DNA of 12,969 nucleotides from Susulua sp964536195. Lineage in GTDB: Bacteria > Omnitrophota > Gorgyraeia > Duberdicusellales > 4484-171. Where the stretch lies: the NCBI GenBank assembly GCA_964536195.1, contig CAZHVO010000026.1:1-12969 (forward strand), read 5' to 3'. The notes under the pieces are model-generated. The model had not been told where the DNA came from. It did not search any database and saw only the letters and a list, made by a program, of their open reading frames with translations. The position numbers and the translations under genes were made by a program. Below, piece after piece: positions 7,011 through 12,969 of this stretch (position 1 is the stretch's first letter; each line of letters starts with the position of its first letter).

Positions 7011-7391
7011 TCAATGGGTTTCTTTCTCAACAAATTCTCTGTAGGTACTCTCATCTAGGAGGCTGTCAAGCTCGGCAAAGTCCTCCACTTTCACCTTAGC
7101 CATCCACCCTTTATCAAGAGCAGACTCATTTATCCATTGAGGATTATTAACCAAGTCGTTATTGACCTGAGTTACTTCACCGCTTACCGGTGCATACAAT
7201 TCACTGGCTGCTTTTGTAGATTCAATAGTGCCAAGCCCAGATGCCTTCTTTATTTTTTCCCCAGCCTTGGGCAATTCAATAAAAACTATATCTCCCAATT
7301 GGCTTTGAGCATAATCAGTTATCCCTACCGTAGCTATATCTCCTTGGACTCTTACCCACTCATGGGACTTAGTGAATTTAAGATCTGACAT
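7011..7391 (-). CDS. gcvH: Glycine cleavage system H protein
   Basis: GcvH is the lipoyl carrier that shuttles the aminomethyl group between the P, T and L proteins. The 126-residue sequence starts KFTKSHEWVRVQGDIATVGI and contains GTIESTKAASELYAPVSG (54-71), in which K60 is the lipoylation site. The end (DKGWMAKVKVEDFAELDSLL) is typical. Its start codon directly abuts the gcvT stop, with no base between. Translation is served by a near-perfect ribosome-binding site, AAGGAGG at 7397-7403, 5 bases from the ATG and buried in the last codons of gcvT. This is among the strongest such sites in the window, as would suit a carrier needed in excess. The protein is the expected substrate of LipM and LipA encoded downstream. 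Confidence 0.98.
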   Translation of the reverse strand: MSDLKFTKSHEWVRVQGDIATVGITDYAQSQLGDIVFIELPKAGEKIKKASGLGTIESTKAASELYAPVSGEVTQVNNDLVNNPQWINESALDKGWMAKVKVEDFAELDSLLDESTYREFVEKETH

Positions 7392-8531
7392 TTAAACCTC
7401 CTTAGCCGCTCTCATACTCTTTGTCCTGATACACACAAAAGGAAATCCAGTTATTTCTGCTTTATATAATTTACCTCTTATTTCTACGCTTACCTCATGG
7501 CCAATTTTAGCACAATCCTTATTCAAATATGCCATACCAATAAATTTACCGATATTAGGTGAGTATGTTCCGCTAGATACTCTACCAATTACTCCTGTTC
7601 CTAAAGGGACGGCTTCGCCTACCTTCTCTGAATATATAGAATACCCTTGCCGTGGGACAGCCCTCTCCTGCATAATGAACCCTACTCTTTTCACTTTTGC
7701 ACCAACGCTTTTTATTTTAAGAAGTTCTTCTTTACCAATGAAATCTTTACTTAGCTTAACTGCCCAAGCTAAACAAGCCGCATAAGGATTAATAGTACTA
7801 TCTATCTCATGACCATACAGAGGATAGCCAGCCTCAATGCGCAGGATATCCCGAGAACCTAAACCGCAAAGCTTAAGCTCAAAATCCTGGCCTTGCCCAA
7901 TCAATCTATCCCACCACTTACTGCTATTTCCCCAGGGAAGATATATCTCGAATCCATCCTCACCAGTATAACCGCTACGAGAGATAATAATCTCTTCTCC
8001 TTCTATCTCTATTTCCTTAAAAGATAAATACTCAAGATTAGCTTCTTGACGACTAAAAACCTTCTCGATTACTCTAGCTGCGTTCGGCCCCTGAATAGAT
8101 ATAAGAGCATACTCCTTGCTCTTATCAATCACCTCTACTTCCGGCTGAATATTTTCATTAAGCCATTTAAATACCTTATCTTTATTAGAAGCATTGACCA
8201 CACAAAGAAAACTATTCTTCATTCGATAAACCATAAGATCATCAATGACACACCCGGACTCACTTAAAAAAAGATTATATTGCATCCGCCCAGTGCTAAT
8301 AGTTGAGAGATCGTTGGAGACAAGTCCTTGCAAGAAAGAAAAAGCACCGTCCCCTCTTACTACTATCTCACCCATATGAGAGGTATCAAAAAGACCGCAA
8401 GACTTACGTACAGCTTCAGCTTCAGCCAGTGCGCTCTTATACTCTACCGGAAGAGCCCAACCTGAAAAATCAACGATCCGGCCCTTATTTTGAAGATGCT
8501 TTTGATAAAAGGGTGTTTTTTTCAACTCCAT
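7392..8531 (-). CDS. gcvT: Glycine cleavage system T protein (aminomethyltransferase)
   Basis: GcvT takes the aminomethyl group from GcvH, releases ammonia and forms 5,10-methylene-tetrahydrofolate. The ATG at 8531 gives 379 residues starting MELKKTPFYQKHLQNKGRI, which matches the family opening; an in-frame TTG at 8540 would add three residues and is less likely. Markers are the VDFSGWALPVEY segment, GLFDTSHMGE, GCVIDDLMVYR (catalytic Asp region), SRSGYTGEDGFEIY, and the C-terminal GFIMQERAVPRQG and GVIGRVSSGTYSP segments. The start lies 47 bases inside the DUF167 gene, so there is no room for a glycine riboswitch in front of gcvT. Expression must come from upstream transcription or from a promoter inside coding sequence. 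The stop abuts the gcvH start. Confidence 0.97.
   Translation of the reverse strand: MELKKTPFYQKHLQNKGRIVDFSGWALPVEYKSALAEAEAVRKSCGLFDTSHMGEIVVRGDGAFSFLQGLVSNDLSTISTGRMQYNLFLSESGCVIDDLMVYRMKNSFLCVVNASNKDKVFKWLNENIQPEVEVIDKSKEYALISIQGPNAARVIEKVFSRQEANLEYLSFKEIEIEGEEIIISRSGYTGEDGFEIYLPWGNSSKWWDRLIGQGQDFELKLCGLGSRDILRIEAGYPLYGHEIDSTINPYAACLAWAVKLSKDFIGKEELLKIKSVGAKVKRVGFIMQERAVPRQGYSIYSEKVGEAVPLGTGVIGRVSSGTYSPNIGKFIGMAYLNKDCAKIGHEVSVEIRGKLYKAEITGFPFVCIRTKSMRAAKEV
7397..7403 (-). promoter_or_regulatory. Strong ribosome-binding site of gcvH
   Basis: AAGGAGG on the minus strand, 5 bases before the gcvH ATG and inside the gcvT 3' end. It contrasts with the absent or weak sites before gcvPA, lipM and lipA. 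Confidence 0.8.
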
Positions 8532-8742
8532 CGATTTCAACTACCTTATCTCTCCTCTTCTTACCCTTAATTATACTTATATTATACTTCTTTATATTGT
8601 AATAAGCGGAAAGTACTTCTATTAATTCTTTATTTGCCCTGCCTTGGGCTGCCGGAGAATTAAGATATACCTTCAAGCCTTGATTAAAGGAGCAAACTTT
8701 AACTTTAGAAACCTTAGGAATTACCCTTACCTGGATTTTCAT
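8485..8742 (-). CDS. DUF167/YggU family protein
   Basis: This small alpha/beta protein has 85 residues from the ATG at 8742; a TTG at 8757 would add five. It shows the family pattern: IQVRVIPKVSKVKV at the N-terminus, LKVYLNSPAAQGRANKELIEVLS in the middle (consensus A-P-x-x-G-x-A-N-x-x-L), and ISIIKGKKRRDKVVEIDG at the end (consensus G-x-x-S-R-x-K). The function of the YggU family is unknown. The gene overlaps rmuC by 29 bases at its start and gcvT by 47 bases at its end, so it sits tightly inside the operon. The basic KGKKRRDK loop has Arg where many members have Ser. Confidence 0.88.
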   Translation of the reverse strand: MKIQVRVIPKVSKVKVCSFNQGLKVYLNSPAAQGRANKELIEVLSAYYNIKKYNISIIKGKKRRDKVVEIDGVEKNTLLSKASSK

Positions 8743-9598
8743 CACCTTCAGCTTCAATGGTATGTAGTCTAGAGGAAATTCTCTCTATTCTTTTGGATAG
8801 ATCTTCATACTTTGAACTCGCACTTCTTATATGCGTGCCCAAAGTTCCATAATCATTCATAAAGACAACAACCTCTTTTTCTAACCTCTTTAAGTTATCA
8901 TAAATTTGCCTAGCCCTTTTCTCTATCTTTATTGCCTGAAAACCAACAAGAATAGTCTTTAGGTATGCATACAAAGTGCTAGGACCAACAACGAATACCT
9001 TTTTCTGATTAGCAAATTCCAAAGCCTCAGTCTCGGTAATAATAAAATAATATACCGCTTCTGAAGGAACGTACATTAAGGCAAAGTCACTTGTTCCCTC
9101 ATCAGGATAGATATAAGTAGCTGTTTCTATTATTCTCTTTTTTATACTTTCAAGGCAAATTCGATGTTGGGCCTTCTTGTCAACCTCCTTAGCATCAATA
9201 TAATTCTTAAACGGCTCAACAGAAAACTTAGCATCTATAGGGACGATTGCTGTCGGGAGTTTAATAACAAAATCTACTCGTTTGCCGTCCTTAAATCCAT
9301 ATTGAGAAATGATAACCTCCTTAGGCAAGACATCTCTAAGTAGACTCTCTAAAATGCTCTCTCCGAAAACCCCCCTTGCTTTAGTTGGTTTTAAAATATC
9401 ATGGAAAGATTTAGTAAGTTGTAGAATCTCCTGACTTCCTCTATCCAGACCACCGATTCTCTCATAAAGCTTAGATATTCCTTCGGCTACTGTTCTCTGA
9501 GAATTAAGAAAGCTACTCTCCTTTCCTAATTTAAAGATAAGGATAAAGAGAATAGCTAGAATTACACCTAGTATTGTAAAAAGAAGATAGGTTGTCAT
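8714..9598 (-). CDS. rmuC: RmuC family protein (short form)
   Basis: The 294-residue protein has an N-terminal membrane anchor at about residues 4-23 and then a helical segment. The RmuC core follows: KARGVFGESILESLL (73-87), DGKRVDFVIKLP (104-115) and VPIDAKFSVEPF (119-130). E80, D109 and the D122-A-K124 triplet fit a PD-(D/E)XK nuclease-like site. The C-terminus (about 235-285) is predicted helical and may be coiled coil. In E. coli RmuC was linked to limiting recombination at inverted repeats; its biochemical activity is not settled. Many RmuC proteins have 400-500 residues with a long N-terminal coiled coil, which is much reduced here. The gene begins 11 bases after coaC, with no clear ribosome-binding site. 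Confidence 0.9.
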   Translation of the reverse strand: MTTYLLFTILGVILAILFILIFKLGKESSFLNSQRTVAEGISKLYERIGGLDRGSQEILQLTKSFHDILKPTKARGVFGESILESLLRDVLPKEVIISQYGFKDGKRVDFVIKLPTAIVPIDAKFSVEPFKNYIDAKEVDKKAQHRICLESIKKRIIETATYIYPDEGTSDFALMYVPSEAVYYFIITETEALEFANQKKVFVVGPSTLYAYLKTILVGFQAIKIEKRARQIYDNLKRLEKEVVVFMNDYGTLGTHIRSASSKYEDLSKRIERISSRLHTIEAEGDENPGKGNS

Positions 9599-9609
9599 GA
9601 AATAAACTT

Positions 9610-10161
9610 TTATTTAAGGAGAGAGATTGCTTTGTTGTAAATATCTCCAACCTTAGGCATTCTCCCCACTCCGTAAACACCACAGGCTAGCTCGCCCTTC
9701 TCAGGAGGCATTAAAGAATACTTTTTTATTCCCTTTAACTTCTTAACGTTCTCGGCAATTATAGGATTCTTCCACATGTTCTCATTCATAGCCGGAGCAA
9801 GCAGAACCTTTGTGTATTCATCTAGCGCCGATACTACTGTAGTAAGAAGGTTATCGCAAATACCATAAGCTATCTTGGAAAGAGTGTTAGCTGAGGCTGG
9901 AGCGATCACACAAAATTGAGCCCATTGGGCCAGACTTATATGTTGAATGTTCTCCTCTCTCATTAAACTAAACATATCCAGATATACTGGATTTTGCGAA
10001 AGTTCCTGGAAGACCAAAGGTGAAACGAACTTGGTTGCAGCTTCGGTCATCATTACTTTAACTGAATACTTGCCCTTTACGAACAAACGGATTAATTCGC
10101 AGCTCTTGTAGGAAGCGATTCCTCCAGTTATTCCTACTAAAATGTTCTCACTTTTACTCAT
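9610..10161 (-). CDS. coaC: Phosphopantothenoylcysteine decarboxylase, stand-alone CoaC
   Basis: This FMN-dependent flavoprotein decarboxylates 4'-phosphopantothenoylcysteine to 4'-phosphopantetheine on the route to coenzyme A. All expected motifs are present in 183 residues: VGITGGIASYK (9-19), the catalytic His74 in NIQHISL, APASANTLSKIAYGICDNLL (87-106), PAMNENMW (123-130), and the substrate-clamp motif ELACGVYGVGRM (157-168) with Cys160. In most bacteria this domain is the N-terminal half of bifunctional CoaBC; here the chain ends after it, and the ligase half is a separate gene just upstream. AGAGGT (10167-10172) is a suitable ribosome-binding site. A promoter-like sequence lies in the 46-base gap before it. 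Confidence 0.95.
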   Translation of the reverse strand: MSKSENILVGITGGIASYKSCELIRLFVKGKYSVKVMMTEAATKFVSPLVFQELSQNPVYLDMFSLMREENIQHISLAQWAQFCVIAPASANTLSKIAYGICDNLLTTVVSALDEYTKVLLAPAMNENMWKNPIIAENVKKLKGIKKYSLMPPEKGELACGVYGVGRMPKVGDIYNKAISLLK

Positions 10162-10172
10162 AAATGACCTCT

Positions 10173-10201
10173 ATTCTAATCCAAAATTATTAAATTGTAA
10201 A
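10173..10201 (-). promoter_or_regulatory. Possible internal promoter before coaC
   Basis: On the minus strand TTTACA (10201-10196) and TAGAAT (10178-10173) are each five-of-six matches to the sigma-70 hexamers and are 17 bases apart. The predicted start near 10166 lies downstream of the coaC ribosome-binding site, leaving a leader of only about 5 bases. In AT-rich DNA a chance match is possible. Confidence 0.4.
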
Positions 10202-10207
10202 TAGTAT

Positions 10208-10828
10208 TTATCCTAACTTAAAACGAATAGCCCTATCTAAAGCAGTTAGAAGAGACTTCCGAGATTTTAGTAAAATAACCTTTCTATTCCGATTAATCAA
10301 AAAACCTTTGTAGCCGGTCTTTAGATCTTCCAAAGCATTGGCAATTACAAAATCGCTTCTATTCTCTCTTAAGCTCTTATGAGCTTTGTTTATAATCCCA
10401 CTCTGTCTAGATTCTAATTTAAATTGGATAAGTAGTGACTTAGGAGCTAATCTGCGTATGTGTTTTACAATCTTTTCTGTAGGGATTAGTTTTAAACTCA
10501 CGTTCTTGCCTGAAGAAATCTTCTCCTTAAAAGGTCTCTTTAATTTATAATCACTTACTGCTGCACTATGAATAATAGCATCATAGTGTTGTCTCTTGAT
10601 TGCCTTGGAAACTTCCCTCTTAAACTCCTCAAAATAGCGATAAGGAATAACCCTCAAGCTCTTTATCTTGCCTAGGCAATGAGGGTTTATCAGAAGTGTA
10701 ACTGAGTGACCTTTTCTTTTTAAACCTTGAGCTAAATATAAACCGGTCTTACCAGTAAAACGGTTTGTAAGAATTCTAACATCATCTACCTTAGCCCAGG
10801 TAGAACCAGCAGTAACTAATACTCGCAT
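10208..10828 (-). CDS. coaB: Phosphopantothenate-cysteine ligase, stand-alone CoaB
   Basis: CoaB joins 4'-phosphopantothenate and cysteine using a nucleotide triphosphate. The 206-residue protein has the Rossmann-like opening VLVTAGSTWAKVDDVRILTN (3-22) followed by RFTGKTG, AAVSDYKLKRP (89-99), LLIQFKLES (132-140) and DFVIANALEDL (159-169). Asn22 corresponds to the Asn essential in the E. coli domain. Where bifunctional CoaBC has the Lys-rich KIKK motif, this protein has KISS (103-106). From memory, KISS is also found in stand-alone CoaB of streptococci, so this looks like a subgroup signature rather than damage. It begins 15 bases after the permease gene and precedes coaC, the reverse of the domain order in CoaBC. 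Confidence in the enzyme family is high. Confidence 0.92.
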   Translation of the reverse strand: MRVLVTAGSTWAKVDDVRILTNRFTGKTGLYLAQGLKRKGHSVTLLINPHCLGKIKSLRVIPYRYFEEFKREVSKAIKRQHYDAIIHSAAVSDYKLKRPFKEKISSGKNVSLKLIPTEKIVKHIRRLAPKSLLIQFKLESRQSGIINKAHKSLRENRSDFVIANALEDLKTGYKGFLINRNRKVILLKSRKSLLTALDRAIRFKLG

Positions 10829-10843
10829 CCGAAATCTTCCTAC

Positions 10844-12709
10844 CTAAAGGCCTCCTTCTCTTTTTCTTGTCGAAGACAAAATCAACATCTTTAAAGACTC
10901 TTGGTCTTTCATTCTCATCCAATTTGTATAAAAATTATTCTCACGCACAATTTGGGCAATTGCCATCAAAACTCTTAAGTGGAAGTTTCTCTCATCTATT
11001 GATCCGGCAAGAACAAAAATAATATGTACTGGATCTTCCTGGGATGAGAATACTATTCCTTTGCGGGCCCGCACAAGCACAATTTCAAATTTATTCTCAC
11101 CAGGAACAACAATATGGGGAATGGCCAAGCTCTTCTCAATTACTGTATGTGACTCCTCCTCCCTCTTTATCAACAACCTCTTTATCTGGCCAGGACTAAT
11201 ACCTAAGCGTGAGGAGAGCGCCTCGGATACAAGCTGGAAGAAATCATCTCTACTCATCTCTTCTTCCAGATCCAAAACAATCGAATCCTCCACTAAATGG
11301 TCAAATCTGTCCTTTATAATTTTATCGCGTTTATGGAGAATCTCTTTTAACTCATCTTCTAGGGAGGTATCAACAAACTCTTTGGCAGTAATTCTCTCCA
11401 CTAAGTGCATAAGTGCCGAGTGTCTCTTTATTTTCCTAACGCTTAGCATAACCCAAATAAGGCTGACTCCAACAAAAAAAATACTTATAAGAAGGGGTAT
11501 TTTACCCATCTCAAAGATTAAAACACCGTAGATAATAATCCCGATAAGTTGAACCCAGGGATAGAGTGGAGATTTAAAAGTTGGGCGATAATTTATAACT
11601 TTACTCTCTCTCATTATGATAACTGAAAGATTAACAAAGGCGAAAAGAAGAATCATAAGCGTTGAAGCTGTCTTTACTAAATTCTCAAGATCTAGGAAGA
11701 GTATTAAAATAAGCATAAATAAACCAGTAAAAATTATCGAAAAGTAAGGAGTCTGGAATTTCTTCGATATAAGTGAGAACTGAGGAGGAAGCAAATCATC
11801 CTTAGCCATAGCCAAAGGCGTACGAGAAGAAGAAAGTATCCCGGCATTAGCTGTACTAACAAAAGCAGTCAATGCTGCTAAAGAGAAAACTATACCAAAA
11901 CCTATACCGCCTAATTTCAAAGCACCTTGGGTTAGAGGAGTGAAAGTAGATGTTAGTTCTTGAGGTGACAAGATACCAATAGTAACTGCTATGCAAAGAC
12001 AGTAGAGTATCTGAACAACAAAAAAGGACAAAAACATCCCTAAGGGGATAGTCCGAACAGGATTCTTAGTATCTTCAGCAATAGAAGCAATCTTGGTAAG
12101 TCCACCATAGGAAATAAAAACCATTCCGATTACCGGCAACAATGAACCTGGCCCTTTAGGAAAAAAAGGTTGGAAGTTCTGCCAAGATATCCCTCTTACT
12201 CCCAAAAGAATATAAGTAAGGCAGGAGAGGAGAAGAAAAGTAACCATCATATTCTGAATGCGGGCAGTAAACTTAACACTAAAAATATTCACTAATACAA
12301 AAATTATACAAAATGAAGCAGCAATAAGCTTTATAAGAAAGTAGAGTTGAGGATCACTGACTGAAGGAAGAAAATACTCTAGGAATACCCCGATACCGAT
12401 TAGAGCAAAGGCGCTCTTTAAGGTAAGTGAAAACCAACCAGCCAAGCCTCCAAATATGCCTAAAAAAGGGCCGAAACTGCGTTCAATGAAGAAGTAGGTT
12501 CCACCGGCCTTGGGCATTGCGCTTAAGAGCTCTGATTTGCTAAAAATAGAAGGAATCATTAAGAAACCGGCTATAAAATAGGCCAGAATGATAGAGGGTC
12601 CGCTGTATTTGTAGGCAATGGCCGGAAGAATGAATAGACCTGAAGAGATCATGGTCCCGGTGGCAATACAGAAAATGTCCCATAAATTAAGCTTTTGAGT
12701 CGATTCCAT
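10844..12709 (-). CDS. APC-superfamily amino-acid permease fused to a PTS EIIA-like domain
   Basis: Residues 8 to about 425 form an APC-type transporter with roughly twelve membrane helices. GTMISSGLFILPA (18-30) is the helix-1 substrate motif. SIAEDTKNPVRTIP (209-222) and SSSRTPLAMAKDDLLP (293-308) are typical of the family. After a charged, helical linker (about 425-485), residues about 487-615 resemble the fructose/nitrogen-type EIIA domain: REEESHTVIEKSLAIPH (516-532), FEIVLVRARKGIVF and a closing HLRVLMAIAQIV. His532 is the candidate phosphorylated His. The substrate is unknown; the downstream glycine-cleavage genes make an amino acid plausible. It is the first gene of the minus-strand block, with no ribosome-binding site before the ATG. 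The EIIA-like part suggests regulation by phosphorylation or simply ligand sensing; which one is not shown by sequence. Confidence 0.88.
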   Translation of the reverse strand: MESTQKLNLWDIFCIATGTMISSGLFILPAIAYKYSGPSIILAYFIAGFLMIPSIFSKSELLSAMPKAGGTYFFIERSFGPFLGIFGGLAGWFSLTLKSAFALIGIGVFLEYFLPSVSDPQLYFLIKLIAASFCIIFVLVNIFSVKFTARIQNMMVTFLLLSCLTYILLGVRGISWQNFQPFFPKGPGSLLPVIGMVFISYGGLTKIASIAEDTKNPVRTIPLGMFLSFFVVQILYCLCIAVTIGILSPQELTSTFTPLTQGALKLGGIGFGIVFSLAALTAFVSTANAGILSSSRTPLAMAKDDLLPPQFSLISKKFQTPYFSIIFTGLFMLILILFLDLENLVKTASTLMILLFAFVNLSVIIMRESKVINYRPTFKSPLYPWVQLIGIIIYGVLIFEMGKIPLLISIFFVGVSLIWVMLSVRKIKRHSALMHLVERITAKEFVDTSLEDELKEILHKRDKIIKDRFDHLVEDSIVLDLEEEMSRDDFFQLVSEALSSRLGISPGQIKRLLIKREEESHTVIEKSLAIPHIVVPGENKFEIVLVRARKGIVFSSQEDPVHIIFVLAGSIDERNFHLRVLMAIAQIVRENNFYTNWMRMKDQESLKMLILSSTRKREGGL

Positions 12710-12715
12710 GCCAAA

Positions 12716-12744
12716 ATCATACCATAACTTAAGGCTTGCATAAA
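12716..12744 (-). promoter_or_regulatory. Extended -10 promoter of the permease gene (possibly leaderless mRNA)
   Basis: On the minus strand TATGAT (12721-12716) is preceded by TGG, making an extended -10 element. A weak -35-like TTTATG lies 17 bases upstream (12744-12739). Six bases separate the -10 from the permease ATG, so transcription would start on the A of the start codon. Confidence 0.5.
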
Positions 12745-12745
12745 G

Positions 12746-12767
12746 GGCAATTTTTCCAAATTTTGCC
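12746..12767. promoter_or_regulatory. Imperfect dyad between divergent promoters
   Basis: GGCAATTTTT-CC-AAATTTTGCC pairs at 8 of 10 positions. It fills the space between the -35 regions of the minus-strand permease promoter and the plus-strand bS21 promoter, where a shared regulator could sit. The AT-rich middle could also arise by chance. Confidence 0.3.
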
Positions 12768-12795
12768 TTGAAAAAACGGTAAAATATGGTATATT
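12768..12795 (+). promoter_or_regulatory. Promoter of the bS21 gene
   Basis: TTGAAA (12768-12773) and TATATT (12790-12795) each match five of six consensus bases, with a 16-base spacer. The -10 is preceded by TGG, an extended -10 feature. The predicted start near 12802 leaves a leader of about 18 bases containing the ribosome-binding site. Confidence 0.6.
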
Positions 12796-12819
12796 AGGAG
12801 AACCGTAGAGGAGGAAAAT

Positions 12820-12969
12820 ATGGCAGAAGTCAGGATTGATACAAACGAAGATTTTGAAAGAGCCTTGAGAGGATTTAAGGTTCAATGCAAAAAAGAAGGA
12901 ATTGCGAGAAGGTTTCGGGAACGGCAATACTATACGAAACCGTCTCAAAAAAGGAGGGTCAAAAAGAAA
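12820..12969 (+). CDS. rpsU: Small ribosomal subunit protein bS21 (5' part)
   Basis: Fifty codons are visible before the right edge. The sequence MAEVRIDTNEDFERALRGF followed by KVQCKKEGIARRFRERQYYTKPSQKRRVKKK matches bS21: the acidic N-terminal stretch, the F-x-x-A-L-R-x-F-K-x-x-C helix, the R-R-F-R-x-R-x-x-Y-x-K-P segment and the basic tail. bS21 sits near the 3' end of 16S rRNA and helps initiation on mRNAs. AGGAGG (12809-12814) lies 5 bases before the ATG. It is the only real plus-strand gene in the window and is transcribed divergently from the permease block. The usual length is 55-70 residues, so little is missing. Confidence 0.93.
   Translation, partial: MAEVRIDTNEDFERALRGFKVQCKKEGIARRFRERQYYTKPSQKRRVKKK

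Noticed and set aside
7052..7054. ATG giving a 23-residue longer gcvPA
   Set aside because: The extension lies inside gcvH, has no ribosome-binding site, and does not match the family; MPYILNTKED is the normal GcvPA opening.
8485..8600. Possible glycine riboswitch in front of gcvT
   Set aside because: The region upstream of gcvT is coding sequence of the DUF167 and rmuC genes, with overlaps, leaving no untranslated leader for a riboswitch.
9600..9615. Perfect 7-base inverted repeat AAATAAA-CT-TTTATTT between coaC and rmuC
   Set aside because: It is all A/T with a 2-base loop, too weak as an RNA hairpin, and likely by chance in AT-rich DNA.
12649..12948. Minus-strand ORF crossing the divergent promoter region and bS21
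   Set aside because: It overlaps the permease start and is antisense to bS21, which is clearly recognisable. The translation shows no family features.

Overview
The window is AT-rich, gene-dense bacterial chromosome. Twelve complete genes and one partial gene lie on the minus strand, and one partial gene starts on the plus strand at the right edge. There is no mobile element, CRISPR array, tRNA or rRNA, and no gene-free stretch longer than about 205 bases. The organism is probably a diderm (Gram-negative-type) bacterium from a poorly cultivated lineage, because it has a pilM/N/O/P-type pilus assembly set and compact, overlapping operons. Candidatus Omnitrophota or a PVC relative would fit, but this is an impression from gene content and not a computed placement.

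Region 1 (1-2383, minus strand) is the start of a type IV pilus or type II secretion-like inner-membrane platform operon. A good sigma-70-type promoter at 2355-2383 drives a 61-residue helix-turn-helix protein. It is followed by one fused PilM-PilN protein, a PilO-like protein, and the start of a PilP-like exported protein cut by the window edge. PilM+PilN in one chain gives the architecture of GspL. The glycine-rich nucleotide-binding loops of the actin-like domain are poorly conserved.

Region 2 (2536-8531, minus strand) is a glycine cleavage and lipoylation block in transcription order gcvT-gcvH-gcvPA-gcvPB-lipM-lipA. It encodes the T, H and two-subunit P proteins. It also encodes an octanoyltransferase of the LipM type and lipoyl synthase, which together build lipoate on the H protein. 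The L protein (lpd) is not in the window. Almost every junction overlaps or abuts, so this is very likely one transcript with translational coupling.

Region 3 (8485-12709, minus strand) lies directly upstream and probably belongs to the same transcription unit. In order it holds an amino-acid permease fused to a PTS EIIA-like domain, stand-alone CoaB, stand-alone CoaC, a short RmuC-family protein and a DUF167/YggU protein. CoaB and CoaC are normally one bifunctional CoaBC protein, and here the two genes are in reversed order. An internal promoter-like sequence precedes coaC.

Region 4 (12710-12969) is a divergent promoter region followed by the first 50 codons of ribosomal protein bS21 on the plus strand. 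An imperfect dyad sits between the two -35 positions. The permease -10 element places the predicted transcription start on its own ATG, so its mRNA may be leaderless.

There is no clearly novel multi-gene system here. The points most worth a second look are the permease-EIIA fusion, the PilM-PilN fusion with degenerate loops, the helically phased half-sites upstream of the pilus promoter, and the split CoaB/CoaC pair.
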